From CAYRGS01 sp964423875 (GTDB taxonomy: Bacteria; UBA8248; JACPRG01; G963555815): DNA of 28,730 bases. Numbering within the stretch: the first letter of the stretch is position 1; the number at the start of each line of letters is the position of its first letter. A program made the translations under genes and the position numbers. Positions 1 to 8,109 of this stretch are shown piece after piece. The notes below the pieces were generated by a model. The model ran no database searches, was not told where the DNA came from, and saw only the letters and a list, made by a program, of their open reading frames with translations. The stretch is from the NCBI GenBank assembly GCA_964423875.1, contig CAYRGS010000041.1:1-28730 (forward strand), read 5' to 3'.

Positions 1-164
1 CGACGAAAAAACCCTGTTTATACCCGTAGGGGTGGGTCCCCGTCCCGGCCCGAAAAACCGACCGTTTCGTGTATCTGCTGGCTTCAACGCGACAAAGCCG
101 CCGATGGCCATCCCTTCGCCAAGCGAAACACGAAACCATCAGCTTGGTGAGAAATCCAGGCTAA
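1..164 (-). repeat. MITE-like intergenic element, copy 1 (truncated by window edge)
   Basis: The reverse complement of this stretch reads almost in parallel with the first ~165 bases of the element at 9104-9435. It shares the terminus (GTGAGAAATCCAGG then CTAA at 147-164), the block matching TGATGGTTTCGTGTTTCGCT, the run GGGATGGCCATCGG and the inner CCCGTAGGGG region. It is therefore an inverted copy whose other end lies outside the window. It contains no coding potential. The remaining 165-256 holds only the leader of the next gene. Confidence 0.8.
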
Positions 165-256
165 AGCCTCCGCGCTACACCGCTCAAACAGGTTGATACA
201 AAAAGCGGTCAAAACCCAAATTCATGAACCGGCCCACCGCGGAGGAGTGATACCCC

Positions 257-643
257 ATGAGACACGTGAACATCCGGGACGAGACCGCATACGAGGCCCC
301 GGGCGGCCGATTGACGAAGGTCCTGGTGGACGAAGCAACGGGCGCGAAGAACGTCATGGTGTGCCACGCCGAATTGCCCCCGGGCGCGAAGAGCGACGTG
401 CACTCGCGCGAGGAGGAGGAGATTCTTTACGTCCTCGAGGGCGAACAGGTCATCGTGACGCCCGAGGGCGAGACGCACCACCTGGTCCCCGGCTCGCTTC
501 TGTTCATCCCGCCGGGCACGACCCACCAGCACACTAATCCGTACAACGCACCCGTTCGTTTCCTGGGAATCTTTTCACCGCCCACCGGGATGGGCCGGGC
601 CATCCGGAAACGGCCGGTCGCCAAGGAATCCGAAAAACGCTAA
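257..643 (+). CDS. Cupin-domain protein
   Basis: A 128-residue single-domain cupin. The second cupin motif is clear (residues ~79-94, G-x5-P-x-G-x2-H-x3-N, with His90). The first motif keeps Gly43, His49 and an acidic cluster (E52-E55), but the usual second His is Arg51, so the metal site is not canonical. The acidic run and the proline-glycine turns are typical of small cupins that bind a metal or small ligand. GGAGG at 241-245 precedes the ATG. It is the first gene of a same-strand operon whose later members overlap by ATGA. Role unknown: sensor, isomerase or dioxygenase-like functions are all possible. The family call is secure; the function is not. Confidence 0.85.
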   Translation: MRHVNIRDETAYEAPGGRLTKVLVDEATGAKNVMVCHAELPPGAKSDVHSREEEEILYVLEGEQVIVTPEGETHHLVPGSLLFIPPGTTHQHTNPYNAPVRFLGIFSPPTGMGRAIRKRPVAKESEKR

Positions 644-689
644 AATACGGGATGAATGGATCGAAAAAGGGGGAGGGGGGAGCGTTCAG

Positions 690-1037
690 ATGGCGGAAAC
701 AGACGGCGGGATGATCATGGAGGTCCGGGTGGACATCGACCCGGCCCATGAAGAAGAGTTCAACCGGTGGTACGACGAGGTCCACCTGCCTGAGATCATC
801 GACTGTCCGGGATTCCGGAGGGCAAGGCGCTTTGTGGCCACCCCCATTTCCACGCAGCAAGGCACGGCCCCTCCCACTTACACCTGCCCAAAATTCGTTG
901 CCATCTATGAAATCGATTCGGAGAAGGCCCTCGACACCCCCGAGTTCCAAAGCCGGCGGGGCTGGGCGCATCTGAAGCCCTACGTGAGAAACCCGCAGAT
1001 CTTCCTGTACCGGAAAATTCCGGAAATGGACGAATGA
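690..1037 (+). CDS. Small dimeric alpha/beta-barrel protein (EthD-like)
   Basis: A 115-residue protein. It has a beta-strand start (MEVRVDIDPA), an amphipathic helix with the FNRWYDEVHLPEI segment, then PGFRRARRF and a later FVAIYEID strand. This order and the W-Y-x-x-x-H-x-P pattern are typical of EthD/DUF4286-type dimeric ferredoxin-like barrels, which often act as accessory or ring-modifying proteins in aromatic degradation. A GGGGGGAG ribosome site lies just before the ATG. Its TGA overlaps the next ATG as ATGA (1034-1037), implying translational coupling to the amidase gene. The exact subfamily cannot be fixed by eye, and no catalytic role is claimed. Confidence 0.65.
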   Translation: MAETDGGMIMEVRVDIDPAHEEEFNRWYDEVHLPEIIDCPGFRRARRFVATPISTQQGTAPPTYTCPKFVAIYEIDSEKALDTPEFQSRRGWAHLKPYVRNPQIFLYRKIPEMDE

Positions 1038-1909
1038 TCACCTGCGCCGCCGTTCAGACGATTCCCGTCTTCGCCGACCGGCGGGCCAACCTGGTCGAGT
1101 CACTCCGTCTTATCGATAAATGCGCGGTCCGCGGGGCCCGCCTCGTCGTCCTCCCCGAGTGTGGCCTGACGGGGTATTGCTTCGATAGCCGGAAGGAGGC
1201 GGAGGCCCTGGCCGAGGAGGTCCCCGGCCCCTCCACCGAGGCCCTGGCGGCCAAGGCCCGCGAGACGGACGTCTACGTCGTGGCCGGACTCCTAGAGCGG
1301 GAGGAGGAGAACCTTTACAACACAGCCGTCCTCATCGGCCCGCAGGGGGCCATCCTGCACGTTTACCGGAAGACCCACCTCCCCTACCTGGGCGTGGACC
1401 GATTCGTGGATCCCGGCCCGGGGCCGCTCGACATCGTAGAGACCGCCATCGGGCGCATCGGCATCCTCATCTGCTACGACAACTTCTTTCCCGAGCCCGC
1501 GCGCGCGCTGACGCTGGAAGGAATGGACCTACTCCTTCTGCCCACGAACTGGCCCGCCGGCCGGGAAGCGAACCCGGATTACGTTGTCCGGGCGCGCGCC
1601 CGCGAGAACCACCTCTACGTCATCGCGGCCAACCGGGGCGGGGAGGAGCGGGGCGCGCGGTTTTTCGGCCGCAGCCAGATCTGCAACCCCGAGGGCGGCA
1701 TCCTGGCCGAGGCGGCGGCCGACGTTGCGGACATCATCTACGCCGACATCGAGCCCGGTGCGTCGCGCGACCGGAACCTCGTCCTGAAGCCCGGCGAATT
1801 CGAGCTCCGCCTGTTGGAGGATCGGCGACCCGACCTGTACGAAATCATGTCGGAGCCGCGGCCGGCCCGGACCCGAATCCATCAGAGCACCGAAAGGTCA
1901 AAGCCATGA
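1034..1909 (+). CDS. Carbon-nitrogen hydrolase (nitrilase superfamily amidase)
   Basis: A 291-residue protein with the full Glu-Lys-Cys triad of the nitrilase fold: Glu42 in VLPECGLTGY, Lys113 in YRKTHLPYLG and Cys147 in LICYDNFFPE. The Cys-Tyr-Asp context is that of amidase/carbamoylase branches rather than true nitrilases, so hydrolysis of a small amide or ureido compound is likely. Length is normal for the superfamily. It overlaps both its upstream and downstream neighbours by ATGA, so it belongs to the cupin-DUF3830-flavoprotein operon. A second, only distantly similar nitrilase-fold gene lies at 8276-9107. Substrate unknown; N-carbamoyl or omega-amide products of ring opening are plausible. 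Confidence 0.9.
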   Translation: MITCAAVQTIPVFADRRANLVESLRLIDKCAVRGARLVVLPECGLTGYCFDSRKEAEALAEEVPGPSTEALAAKARETDVYVVAGLLEREEENLYNTAVLIGPQGAILHVYRKTHLPYLGVDRFVDPGPGPLDIVETAIGRIGILICYDNFFPEPARALTLEGMDLLLLPTNWPAGREANPDYVVRARARENHLYVIAANRGGEERGARFFGRSQICNPEGGILAEAAADVADIIYADIEPGASRDRNLVLKPGEFELRLLEDRRPDLYEIMSEPRPARTRIHQSTERSKP

Positions 1910-2403
1910 GCCTAGACATGGACAAGCTGCGCGAGGATTGGGACGAGGCGTGGAACAAGAAGTGGGTGCGCCACCTCATCCCAGAGCCCGGCGCGCGGCG
2001 CTTCGAGATCGAGATCAACGGCGTCACGGCCGTGGGGGCCCTCCTCGAAAAGGGCGCACCGAAAACCTGCGAGGCGTTCTGGAAAAGCCTGCCCATCCGC
2101 GGGCACGCCATCAACGCAGCCTGGTCGGGCGACATGATCCGCTACGTGGAAAAGGTGGACCTTCCGGTGGCCGGGTTCGAAAACGTCATGACGTACGGCG
2201 CGCCGGGCCACATCACCTTCGACGTCGAGGAGCAGGAGATCGCCCTGGTCTACGGCGTGTGCGGCTTCCGGATGCCCTCCGGCCCTCACCGGCTGACCGT
2301 CTTCGGACAGGTGACGGAGAACCTCTTTGCGCTGGCCCATATGTGCGGCAGGACCCGACTCGATGGCGTGATGCCCGTGGAGCTTCGGGCGGCCGGCGGG
2401 TGA
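1906..2403 (+). CDS. DUF3830 family protein (cyclophilin-like fold), paralogue 1
   Basis: A 165-residue protein. The core ITV-type strand is followed by GALLEKGAPKTCEAFWKSLP, then HAINAAWSGDMIRY, APGHITFDVEEQE and a YGVCGFRMPSGP loop. This matches the DUF3830 family, whose known structures have a cyclophilin-like beta barrel but no proven prolyl isomerase activity. An N-terminal ~28-residue extension (LREDWDEAWNKKW) precedes the domain. The gene starts within the stop of the amidase gene (ATGA). The next gene is a full-length paralogue with the same length and extension, so this is a tandem duplication. In other genomes DUF3830 genes occur near amidohydrolases and importers, which fits here; the molecular role is unknown. 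Confidence 0.8.
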   Translation: MSLDMDKLREDWDEAWNKKWVRHLIPEPGARRFEIEINGVTAVGALLEKGAPKTCEAFWKSLPIRGHAINAAWSGDMIRYVEKVDLPVAGFENVMTYGAPGHITFDVEEQEIALVYGVCGFRMPSGPHRLTVFGQVTENLFALAHMCGRTRLDGVMPVELRAAGG

Positions 2404-2480
2404 GCGAGGCCACCGTGCCGTGTCGGCAAATGGGGGGGGCGCGGCGTTCGACTTCAACAAGGCGACCAGAGACAACTCCA

Positions 2481-2978
2481 ATGAGCCCGGACATGGAAAA
2501 GCTGCGCCGGGACTGGGACGAGGCGTGGAACAAGAAGTGGGCGCGCCACCTTATCCCTCATCCCGGCGCCCGGCGCTTCGAGATTGAGCTCAACGGCGTT
2601 ACGGCCGCGGGGGCCCTCCTCGACAGGCGCGCGCCGAAGACCTGCGAGGCGTTCTGGCGGCGCCTGCCCATCCGGGGACACGCCGTCCATGTCGCCTGGT
2701 CGGGAGACATGATACGCTGCCTGGAAAAGGTGGACCTGCCGGTCGAGGCGTCCGAGAACATCATGACCTACGCTGCGCCCGGCCATCTCACGTACGACGT
2801 CGAGGAGCAGGAGATGGCGCTGGCGTACGGCGTGTGCGGGTTTCGGATGCCCTCCGGCCCCCACCGGGTGACCGTCTTCGCGCAGGTGACGGACAACCTC
2901 TCTGCGCTGGCCCGGATGTGCGGCCGGACCCGACTCGATGGCGTGATCCCCATCGAGATCCGCGAAGCCGGCGGCTGA
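2481..2978 (+). CDS. DUF3830 family protein (cyclophilin-like fold), paralogue 2
   Basis: A 165-residue protein that aligns with the preceding gene end to end without gaps, at about four identical residues in five by eye. Differences are scattered conservative changes, with clusters at residues 48-50 (EKG to DRR), 60-61 (KS to RR) and 90-92 (AGF to EAS). The ATG at 2481 is preferred over a much longer open frame beginning at 1938, because residue 1 matches the start of paralogue 1 and the upstream part of that frame is a shadow of paralogue 1. The 77-bp spacer (2404-2480) has no other feature. A heteromer or two substrate specificities are possible outcomes of the duplication. Confidence 0.8.
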   Translation: MSPDMEKLRRDWDEAWNKKWARHLIPHPGARRFEIELNGVTAAGALLDRRAPKTCEAFWRRLPIRGHAVHVAWSGDMIRCLEKVDLPVEASENIMTYAAPGHLTYDVEEQEMALAYGVCGFRMPSGPHRVTVFAQVTDNLSALARMCGRTRLDGVIPIEIREAGG

Positions 2979-3094
2979 CTGAGGACCCGGCGCCGCGTGA
3001 ATCGGTGGGCCCGGCATCCTGCCCGGGTTGGAAAACCGAGTGTGAAGCCTCCGGCCCCTTGTCCGCCGACCGACAACAGCCGGAACGGAGAAAT

Positions 3095-3733
3095 ATGGAC
3101 CTGGACCCGAAGACCTCCGATCGGAAGATCGTTTACCGGCTCCTCCAAGAATGCGTCGTTCCCCGGCCCATCGCCTGGGTGAGCAGCCTCGACGCGGACG
3201 GCACGGCCAACCTGGCCCCGTTCAGCTTTTTCATGATCCACTGCACCTCGCCGCCCATCATTTCGATCTCGACCGCCCGCCGTGAAGACCAAGAGAAGGA
3301 CACCCGGCGCAACATCGTCGAGACCGGCGAATTCGTCGTCAACGTGGTGACCGAGAAGGTGATGGAGGCGATGCTGGTCTCGGCGCAGGATTTTGACCGC
3401 GGGATTTCCGAGATCGAAGAGGCGGGTTTGACCGCTCTGCCGAGCGTCAAAGTCAAACCGCCGCGCATCGCGGAATCCCCCATTCAATTGGAATGCCTGC
3501 TCTACAAGACGCTCTGCCTGGGGGACCCTGACGCGCGCTGGACCGTCCTGTTCGGCGAGGTCGTCCACTTTCACATGGCGGACGAGATCATGAAGGACGG
3601 GTACGTCTCTTCCAATTTCGCGCCCATCGGCCGATACTACGGCCCCCTCTACTGCCGGACCGAAGACCGCATCAACCAGGACGTCACCTGGGCGGCATTT
3701 CTGGAAAAAGCGGAAAACCCGAAGAAGACCTGA
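3095..3733 (+). CDS. Flavin reductase-like FMN-binding protein
   Basis: A 212-residue protein. Residues ~20-60 carry the family hallmark, VVPRPIAWVSSLDADG followed by NLAPFSFF, then the PPIISIS strand; this is the flavin-reductase-like (DIM6/NTAB-type) FMN-binding split barrel. A C-terminal extension (LYCRTEDRIN) is typical of the subgroup with nitrilotriacetate monooxygenase component B-like members. The start is set at 3095 (ATG, with GGAG four bases upstream), because the open frame upstream reads through unrelated sequence. It is the last gene of the operon. Such proteins supply reduced flavin or act alone as flavoproteins; no obvious two-component monooxygenase is present in this window. 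Confidence 0.85.
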   Translation: MDLDPKTSDRKIVYRLLQECVVPRPIAWVSSLDADGTANLAPFSFFMIHCTSPPIISISTARREDQEKDTRRNIVETGEFVVNVVTEKVMEAMLVSAQDFDRGISEIEEAGLTALPSVKVKPPRIAESPIQLECLLYKTLCLGDPDARWTVLFGEVVHFHMADEIMKDGYVSSNFAPIGRYYGPLYCRTEDRINQDVTWAAFLEKAENPKKT

Positions 3734-3779
3734 GCGAACCCTTTTGGGCGTCTACACCTTCCCGGACGTGTAACCGTCT

Positions 3780-4100
3780 CTAACCCGCATTTCTCACCAA
3801 CGCATCCACTGAATTGTGATTGGCCGAGGAATCATCCCCGGTGATACGTTTCCGCTGATGCTGACGGATTCTCCAAGCGGTCGGTTTTCCGGGCCGGTAC
3901 CGACTCTCGACCGGCCCCTACGGGCACACCACGTTTTCCATCGTAGGGGCCCGGTCTCCGTACCGGCCCGTCAGACCCGCGCGCAGAGAATGGGGTGTTT
4001 CAGCCGGGCAACTCGCTCGCTTCGGGCAATGGATTAAAAGGCAACCCGTTCACCGAGCTGTCCGAAGTTGAAGATTCCCTTTGTGAGAAATCCAGCCTAA
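3780..4100 (+). repeat. MITE-like intergenic element, copy 2
   Basis: A 321-bp element between two convergent genes, bounded by CTAA on both sides. The inverted ends are CCCGCATTTCTCAC (3784-3797) and GTGAGAAATCCAGC (4083-4096). It shares the CGGTCGGTTTTCCGGG motif and the CGTAGGGGC...CCGGCCCGTCA block with copies 1 and 3. No credible gene lies inside it; short open frames here do not resemble proteins. The 46 bases between the upstream stop (3733) and the element contain only a weak 5-bp stem. Confidence 0.8.
3890..3970. terminator. Long hairpin inside repeat copy 2, candidate bidirectional terminator
   Basis: Two nested stems are visible. The outer one pairs CGGGCCGGTACCG (3890-3902) with CGTACCGGCCCG (3959-3970). 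The inner one pairs ACCGGCCCCTACG (3910-3922) with CGTAGGGGCCCGGT (3942-3955). Each has a single bulged base. It sits between convergent genes. There is no clean U-tract, so intrinsic termination is possible but not shown; it could equally be a structural core of the mobile element. Confidence 0.45.
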
Positions 4101-4112
4101 GCGAATTTGAAG

Positions 4113-5687
4113 CTACTTCGCCCACCATTTCGGAATGCCCAGGTCTTCCGCCATCGCGTTGACGCAGTTGTATCCGTTGGCGGCGTGGCAGCCCCCCCGC
4201 GGGTGCGTGCTCGGCCCGCAGAGATAGAGTCCTTCGATAGGCGTCCGATAAGGCCGCTCGCCGGGGAAGGGCCGAAGGATGCCCATCTGGTCCTGGGTGA
4301 GCCGCCCGCCCATCGTATCCCCCTTGATCATGCAGATGTTCGTCCTCCAAATATCCCTTGGGGACATGACAAACCGGCCCAGAATGGTAGACGGGTTGAC
4401 GTTGGGCGCGAAGCCGCTCAACATCCCCACGCACTCGTCGGCGTACTCCTCCTTGATCTCATCCCACTTCTCCGCCCCGCCCTGAAGGTCGTGGGGTGCG
4501 TATTGCCAGATGGCGATGACGTGCTTTCCAGGGGGAGCCTGGCTCGCGTCCAATCGGGTCGGATGCAAAACGGTGTAACAGGGCGGAGTGACCGGTATGC
4601 CGTCCTCCATTTGGCGGTACTCGCGCTTGATGTCCTCGAAATCCTCCCGCCCCAGGACGACGTTGTATGACTCGTTGACGGACGGATTGCCCGCCCGGTA
4701 GCTCACGTCTTCGTCCAAGGCGACGTTCACCGCGAACATTCCGAAATAATTCCACTGGAAGTTCTTGACCTTCTTCGTATATTTTTCCTCCAACTTGTCC
4801 TGCCCGACCAGGTCGAGGAGCAGTTGACCCGGCTCCACGTTGCTTGCGACGGCCTTGCGGGCGTCGATCCGATCGCCGTTCTCCAACCGGACGCCGACCG
4901 CCCGATCCCCCTCCAGGATCACTTCCGAAACGTGCGCGTTCGTGCGCACCTTCCCGCCGTAGCTCTCCAGGAAGCCCGCCATCGCCCTCGTCAAGGTCCC
5001 CGCCCCGCCGATGGCCATGGCATTTCCCGTGGACAGGTGCTGGTTGACGATCAGGGTGATCGGCACGGCGCCCGATCCCTTGGCGCCGTAGTGATTCAGC
5101 GTCTGAAGACAATAACCCAGGAAAAACGTCTTCGTGCGCTCATGGACGAACAACTCCTCGGCCACGTCCGCCATGCTCATGGCCAGGAATTTTACGATCT
5201 CCTGGCCGTTGGGGAGGTCCTCGTACAAGCGGAACACCTCCGAACCTGGAAGCGGAGGAGCAAAAAAACTCTTGGCGAACATCCCGAACGCGTCCTTCAT
5301 GGACAAAACCCACTCTTTGTAGGACTTGGCGTCGGCCTCGGAGAACCGGGCAATCTCTTTGGCCGTCCGGTCCATGTCACGATAGACGGAGATGCTCTCC
5401 CCGTCCTTCCAAAGATGCGTCGAGATGACCTCGGGGAAGGCATAGTCGGAGCCGTGCTTCTTCAGCTCCAGGTCCTTGTACACCGGTCCGATATGGATCC
5501 AGTGGTGGTTCATCGCGTGCGTGCTCATCGTGAAGCCGGGGATGAGCTCCTCTGAGATGACGCCGCCGCCGTAGATGTCGCGCCGTTCCAGAACGAGGAC
5601 GCTCTCCCCCGCCTTGGCCAGATAGCCGGCCAAAGCCAGCCCGTTGTGTCCCCCGCCGATCACGATGATGTCGTACGTTTCCGCCAC
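4113..5687 (-). CDS. FAD-dependent oxidoreductase, phytoene dehydrogenase-like
   Basis: A 524-residue protein. The N-terminal dinucleotide fold is IIVIGGGHNGLALAGYLA (G-x-G-x-x-G), followed by the VLVLERRDIYGGG ribose-binding end. The C-terminal FAD motif reads LYLCGPSTHPRGGCHAANG, a hallmark of the CrtI/phytoene-dehydrogenase-like COG1233 group. The GTG start at 5687 is supported by AGGAG eight bases upstream on the minus strand. No carotenoid genes are nearby, so a desaturase or amine-oxidase-like role on a small catabolic substrate is more likely than carotenoid synthesis. It lies 70 bp downstream of the creatininase gene and is probably cotranscribed with it. The 12 bases between its stop and repeat copy 2 hold nothing else. 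Confidence 0.85.
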   Translation of the reverse strand: MAETYDIIVIGGGHNGLALAGYLAKAGESVLVLERRDIYGGGVISEELIPGFTMSTHAMNHHWIHIGPVYKDLELKKHGSDYAFPEVISTHLWKDGESISVYRDMDRTAKEIARFSEADAKSYKEWVLSMKDAFGMFAKSFFAPPLPGSEVFRLYEDLPNGQEIVKFLAMSMADVAEELFVHERTKTFFLGYCLQTLNHYGAKGSGAVPITLIVNQHLSTGNAMAIGGAGTLTRAMAGFLESYGGKVRTNAHVSEVILEGDRAVGVRLENGDRIDARKAVASNVEPGQLLLDLVGQDKLEEKYTKKVKNFQWNYFGMFAVNVALDEDVSYRAGNPSVNESYNVVLGREDFEDIKREYRQMEDGIPVTPPCYTVLHPTRLDASQAPPGKHVIAIWQYAPHDLQGGAEKWDEIKEEYADECVGMLSGFAPNVNPSTILGRFVMSPRDIWRTNICMIKGDTMGGRLTQDQMGILRPFPGERPYRTPIEGLYLCGPSTHPRGGCHAANGYNCVNAMAEDLGIPKWWAK

Positions 5688-5757
5688 GATGTCGTCTCCT
5701 TTAATACGATGACCCGGCCTCCGCCGGGGATCGGGACTTGAAATCAGATTAGGAACG

Positions 5758-6639
5758 TCATGAGAGGAAATCCCGCCGGATCACGCGGCAAATCCAGTCC
5801 ACCGCCAACTCGAATTCCCGCTCCCCTTTCTCCGCCGTCGCCAGGTCGGCCCGGCCCACGAACCCAGCCGGGGAGACCTCGCCGAAGTCCGCGGGGGGTG
5901 CGAATAACGCCCCGCCGTTGAGGACGAGCTCGTCGAAGGGAATTTTCTCTTTTGCGCCCTCGGGAAAATAACTACCCATGCGGCTATGGTCGACCAGACC
6001 GGGATGAGAGACAAGAACCCGCGAGGTCTCCATCTCCCCCGCGTGACCGTCCGCCGCCGGGGATTCGGCCGTCGAGAGGTCGTGGCGGGCGTCGTAATCG
6101 CCGACGCGGAGCCAGCCCCACAAGACGGCCGCTTGCGCGCCCAACTCGTCCACCAAATCCCGCGCGACGACAAGCAGGGGTCCATAGCTGTCCAAATGGC
6201 AGACGAGCCACACCTGGCGTCGAAATCCGTGGCGTAAGAGACTGCGCCCGATGTCCCGTGCCAGGGCGAGAAACGTGTCGTTGGAGAGCGTCAGGGTGCC
6301 AGGCCACCGCATCCGGTCGGACGTCGGCGCATAGGGGATGACCGTGCCGACGGCCGTCTGTCCCTCTTCCTGGAGACGCGCGATCACTCGTCGGCAAAGT
6401 GTCTCCCCGGAAAAGGCGTCCGTCCAAAGAGGCAGATGAGGGCCGTGCTGTTCGGTTGAGCCGGCCGCGATGATCGCCAGAGTAGATTGTTCAAGGACGT
6501 TCTCGACCTCGGGCGACGTCATCTCGCCCAGAAGTTTCGGCCCCCGAACCTCATAAAGCGGCTCATCCGCGCTCACTGTAGAGAGATTTTCCTTTCCCCG
6601 ATCCGACGCATCCGTCCAACACCCTCGTTGAGCACGCAA
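5758..6639 (-). CDS. Creatininase family amidohydrolase
   Basis: A 293-residue protein. The metal motif GSTEQHGPHLPLWTD supplies Glu63, His65 and Asp74. The later GHAGEMETS motif (residues 198-206) is the family's second hallmark. The third metal-site segment, usually N-G-H-x-x-N, is CHLDS here with His148 and Asp150, so an Asp stands where creatininase has Glu122. The family hydrolyses cyclic or linear amides (creatinine, FAPy, formamides), generally with zinc or manganese in the cytoplasm. The ATG at 6639 gives a ~35-residue tail before the domain; a start at Met40 is possible but would cut close to the core. It is divergent from the CodA-like gene across 6640-6840. Confidence 0.85.
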   Translation of the reverse strand: MRAQRGCWTDASDRGKENLSTVSADEPLYEVRGPKLLGEMTSPEVENVLEQSTLAIIAAGSTEQHGPHLPLWTDAFSGETLCRRVIARLQEEGQTAVGTVIPYAPTSDRMRWPGTLTLSNDTFLALARDIGRSLLRHGFRRQVWLVCHLDSYGPLLVVARDLVDELGAQAAVLWGWLRVGDYDARHDLSTAESPAADGHAGEMETSRVLVSHPGLVDHSRMGSYFPEGAKEKIPFDELVLNGGALFAPPADFGEVSPAGFVGRADLATAEKGEREFELAVDWICRVIRRDFLS

Positions 6640-6840
6640 AATTCATACACGGCTCCATCTTGAATCGGCCGTCGTTTCACTGTCAAGCGTTCGCGGGCGG
6701 GAGGGTTAAACAAGTCCCGCCGGGCATTCTTATCAGTGGCTCAGGGGATCTTCACCGCGGCTTTCTGTCGATACAGTTCCTTTGATATGGTGGAAGGTGA
6801 CGGGTCCGTGTTCCCGAAAGCTTCGATGGGATGTTGGAAA
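6640..6840. other. Divergent intergenic region
   Basis: These 201 bases separate the divergent creatininase and CodA-like genes and should hold both promoters. A GTG-initiated in-frame extension of the CodA-like frame reaches 6736 but does not resemble the family. No convincing -35/-10 pair, operator or riboswitch is apparent by eye. Confidence 0.4.
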
Positions 6841-8109
6841 ATGGAATCGACTCCGAACGGCGATGTGGACCTGGTCCTCCGGCGCTGCCGCTTGCCTGAC
6901 GGCCGAGGCCCCCTGGATATCGCAATCGTTGGGGGAGCGATCCGCGAAATTTCCGAATCCATCTTGCACCCCGGCGCCTTGACCCTAGATGTCGATGGAA
7001 AACTCGTCGCTCCCGCGTTTGTCGACTCCCACGTCTACCTGGACAAGGTGCACCTCGCCGACGAAGCCGGCTTTCGCCCGGGGGCCTTCGGGGAGCGGGA
7101 CCTTCTCGACCTGACACAAGGGGCCGCCGGCGTCATGGGCCTAGACGGGATCGAGCGGCGGGCCCGGCGGTTCCTCTCTCAAGCCGTGCGGCACGGAACA
7201 ACGGTTCTCCGCGGTGTCGCGGATGTTTTCCCGGAAGTCGGAACAAAGCGCGTCGAGCTTTTCCTCCGCCTCAAAGAGGAGTTTTCCTCGCGGCTTGACC
7301 TCCAGATTTTGGCCTACCCCCAATTCGGCGTAGTTCGCACGCCCGGGACTCTGGACCTGTTGCGCGAGGCCCTGGTCTTGGGCGCGGACGTTCTGGGAGG
7401 CACCCCCGCTTTCGATTCGGACCTCGACCCGCACCTCGATCTTCTCTTCGGCTTGGCGCAATCGAGCGGCTGCCGCCTCCATTTCTCTCTGGACATGGAT
7501 CTCCTCGATGAGCGTCCGGCCGAGCAATTGGAGGTTTGGGGCGTCATCGAACGAACGCTTGCTGCGGGATACGAGGGACGGGTGTCCGTAGGCCACCTCT
7601 GCGCGCTCGACTCGATGAACCCCCAAGAGACCCGGCGGGCCATCGAGGCCGTCCGCCGCGCGCGGCTGCATGTCCTCGTGTTCGCCTCCGCCCAATTATA
7701 TCGACAAGGGCGGAACGACCCAAAAGACGTTCGGCGCGGTTTGACGCGGGTCAAGGAGCTTCTGGCCACGGGGGTGAACGTGGCTTACGCTTCGAACGAC
7801 GTCCGGGACGCCTTCAATCCATTCGGCAACGGAGATCTACTTTTGGAAGGGCTCATCGCAGCCCAGGGGGCGCATCTAGGGTCGGATGATGAGTTGAACA
7901 CCGTTTTTGAGATGGGGACGAAGAACGCCGCCCGCGTCCTAGGGATTGAGGAGACCTACGGAATCGAGGTCGGGAAGCGTGCGGACCTGGTTGTGTTCGA
8001 CGCGCCATCGGCCGTCGAGGCCATCCGGTCGCAATCGGAGAAGACCCACGTTATCAAACGCGGAAGGTTGGTGGTGCGCAATCAGCGGGTCACTAAATTT
8101 GTGGAATGA
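6841..8109 (+). CDS. CodA-like amidohydrolase with substituted active site
   Basis: A 422-residue protein that aligns along its length with E. coli cytosine deaminase CodA (427 aa). Shared segments include DLQILAYPQ, GITRVKEML-like GLTRVKELL and the V-x-D-x-x-x-P-x-G loop. By recall of CodA, the metal and catalytic residues compare as follows: His61 kept (His64), His63 becomes Tyr66, His214 kept (His214), Glu217 becomes Leu217, His246 kept (His252), Asp313 becomes Asn319. Substrate-side Gln156 is kept (Gln161). Normal deaminase chemistry therefore looks impaired. The frame is open, with no frameshift. The ATG at 6841 was chosen because it starts in register with the family; its ribosome site is weak. 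The second nitrilase gene follows 166 bp downstream. Confidence 0.8.
   Translation: MESTPNGDVDLVLRRCRLPDGRGPLDIAIVGGAIREISESILHPGALTLDVDGKLVAPAFVDSHVYLDKVHLADEAGFRPGAFGERDLLDLTQGAAGVMGLDGIERRARRFLSQAVRHGTTVLRGVADVFPEVGTKRVELFLRLKEEFSSRLDLQILAYPQFGVVRTPGTLDLLREALVLGADVLGGTPAFDSDLDPHLDLLFGLAQSSGCRLHFSLDMDLLDERPAEQLEVWGVIERTLAAGYEGRVSVGHLCALDSMNPQETRRAIEAVRRARLHVLVFASAQLYRQGRNDPKDVRRGLTRVKELLATGVNVAYASNDVRDAFNPFGNGDLLLEGLIAAQGAHLGSDDELNTVFEMGTKNAARVLGIEETYGIEVGKRADLVVFDAPSAVEAIRSQSEKTHVIKRGRLVVRNQRVTKFVE

Noticed and set aside
1938..2978. 346-residue frame spanning both DUF3830 genes
   Set aside because: Only its second half (from 2481) is a real protein; the first half is an out-of-frame reading of paralogue 1.
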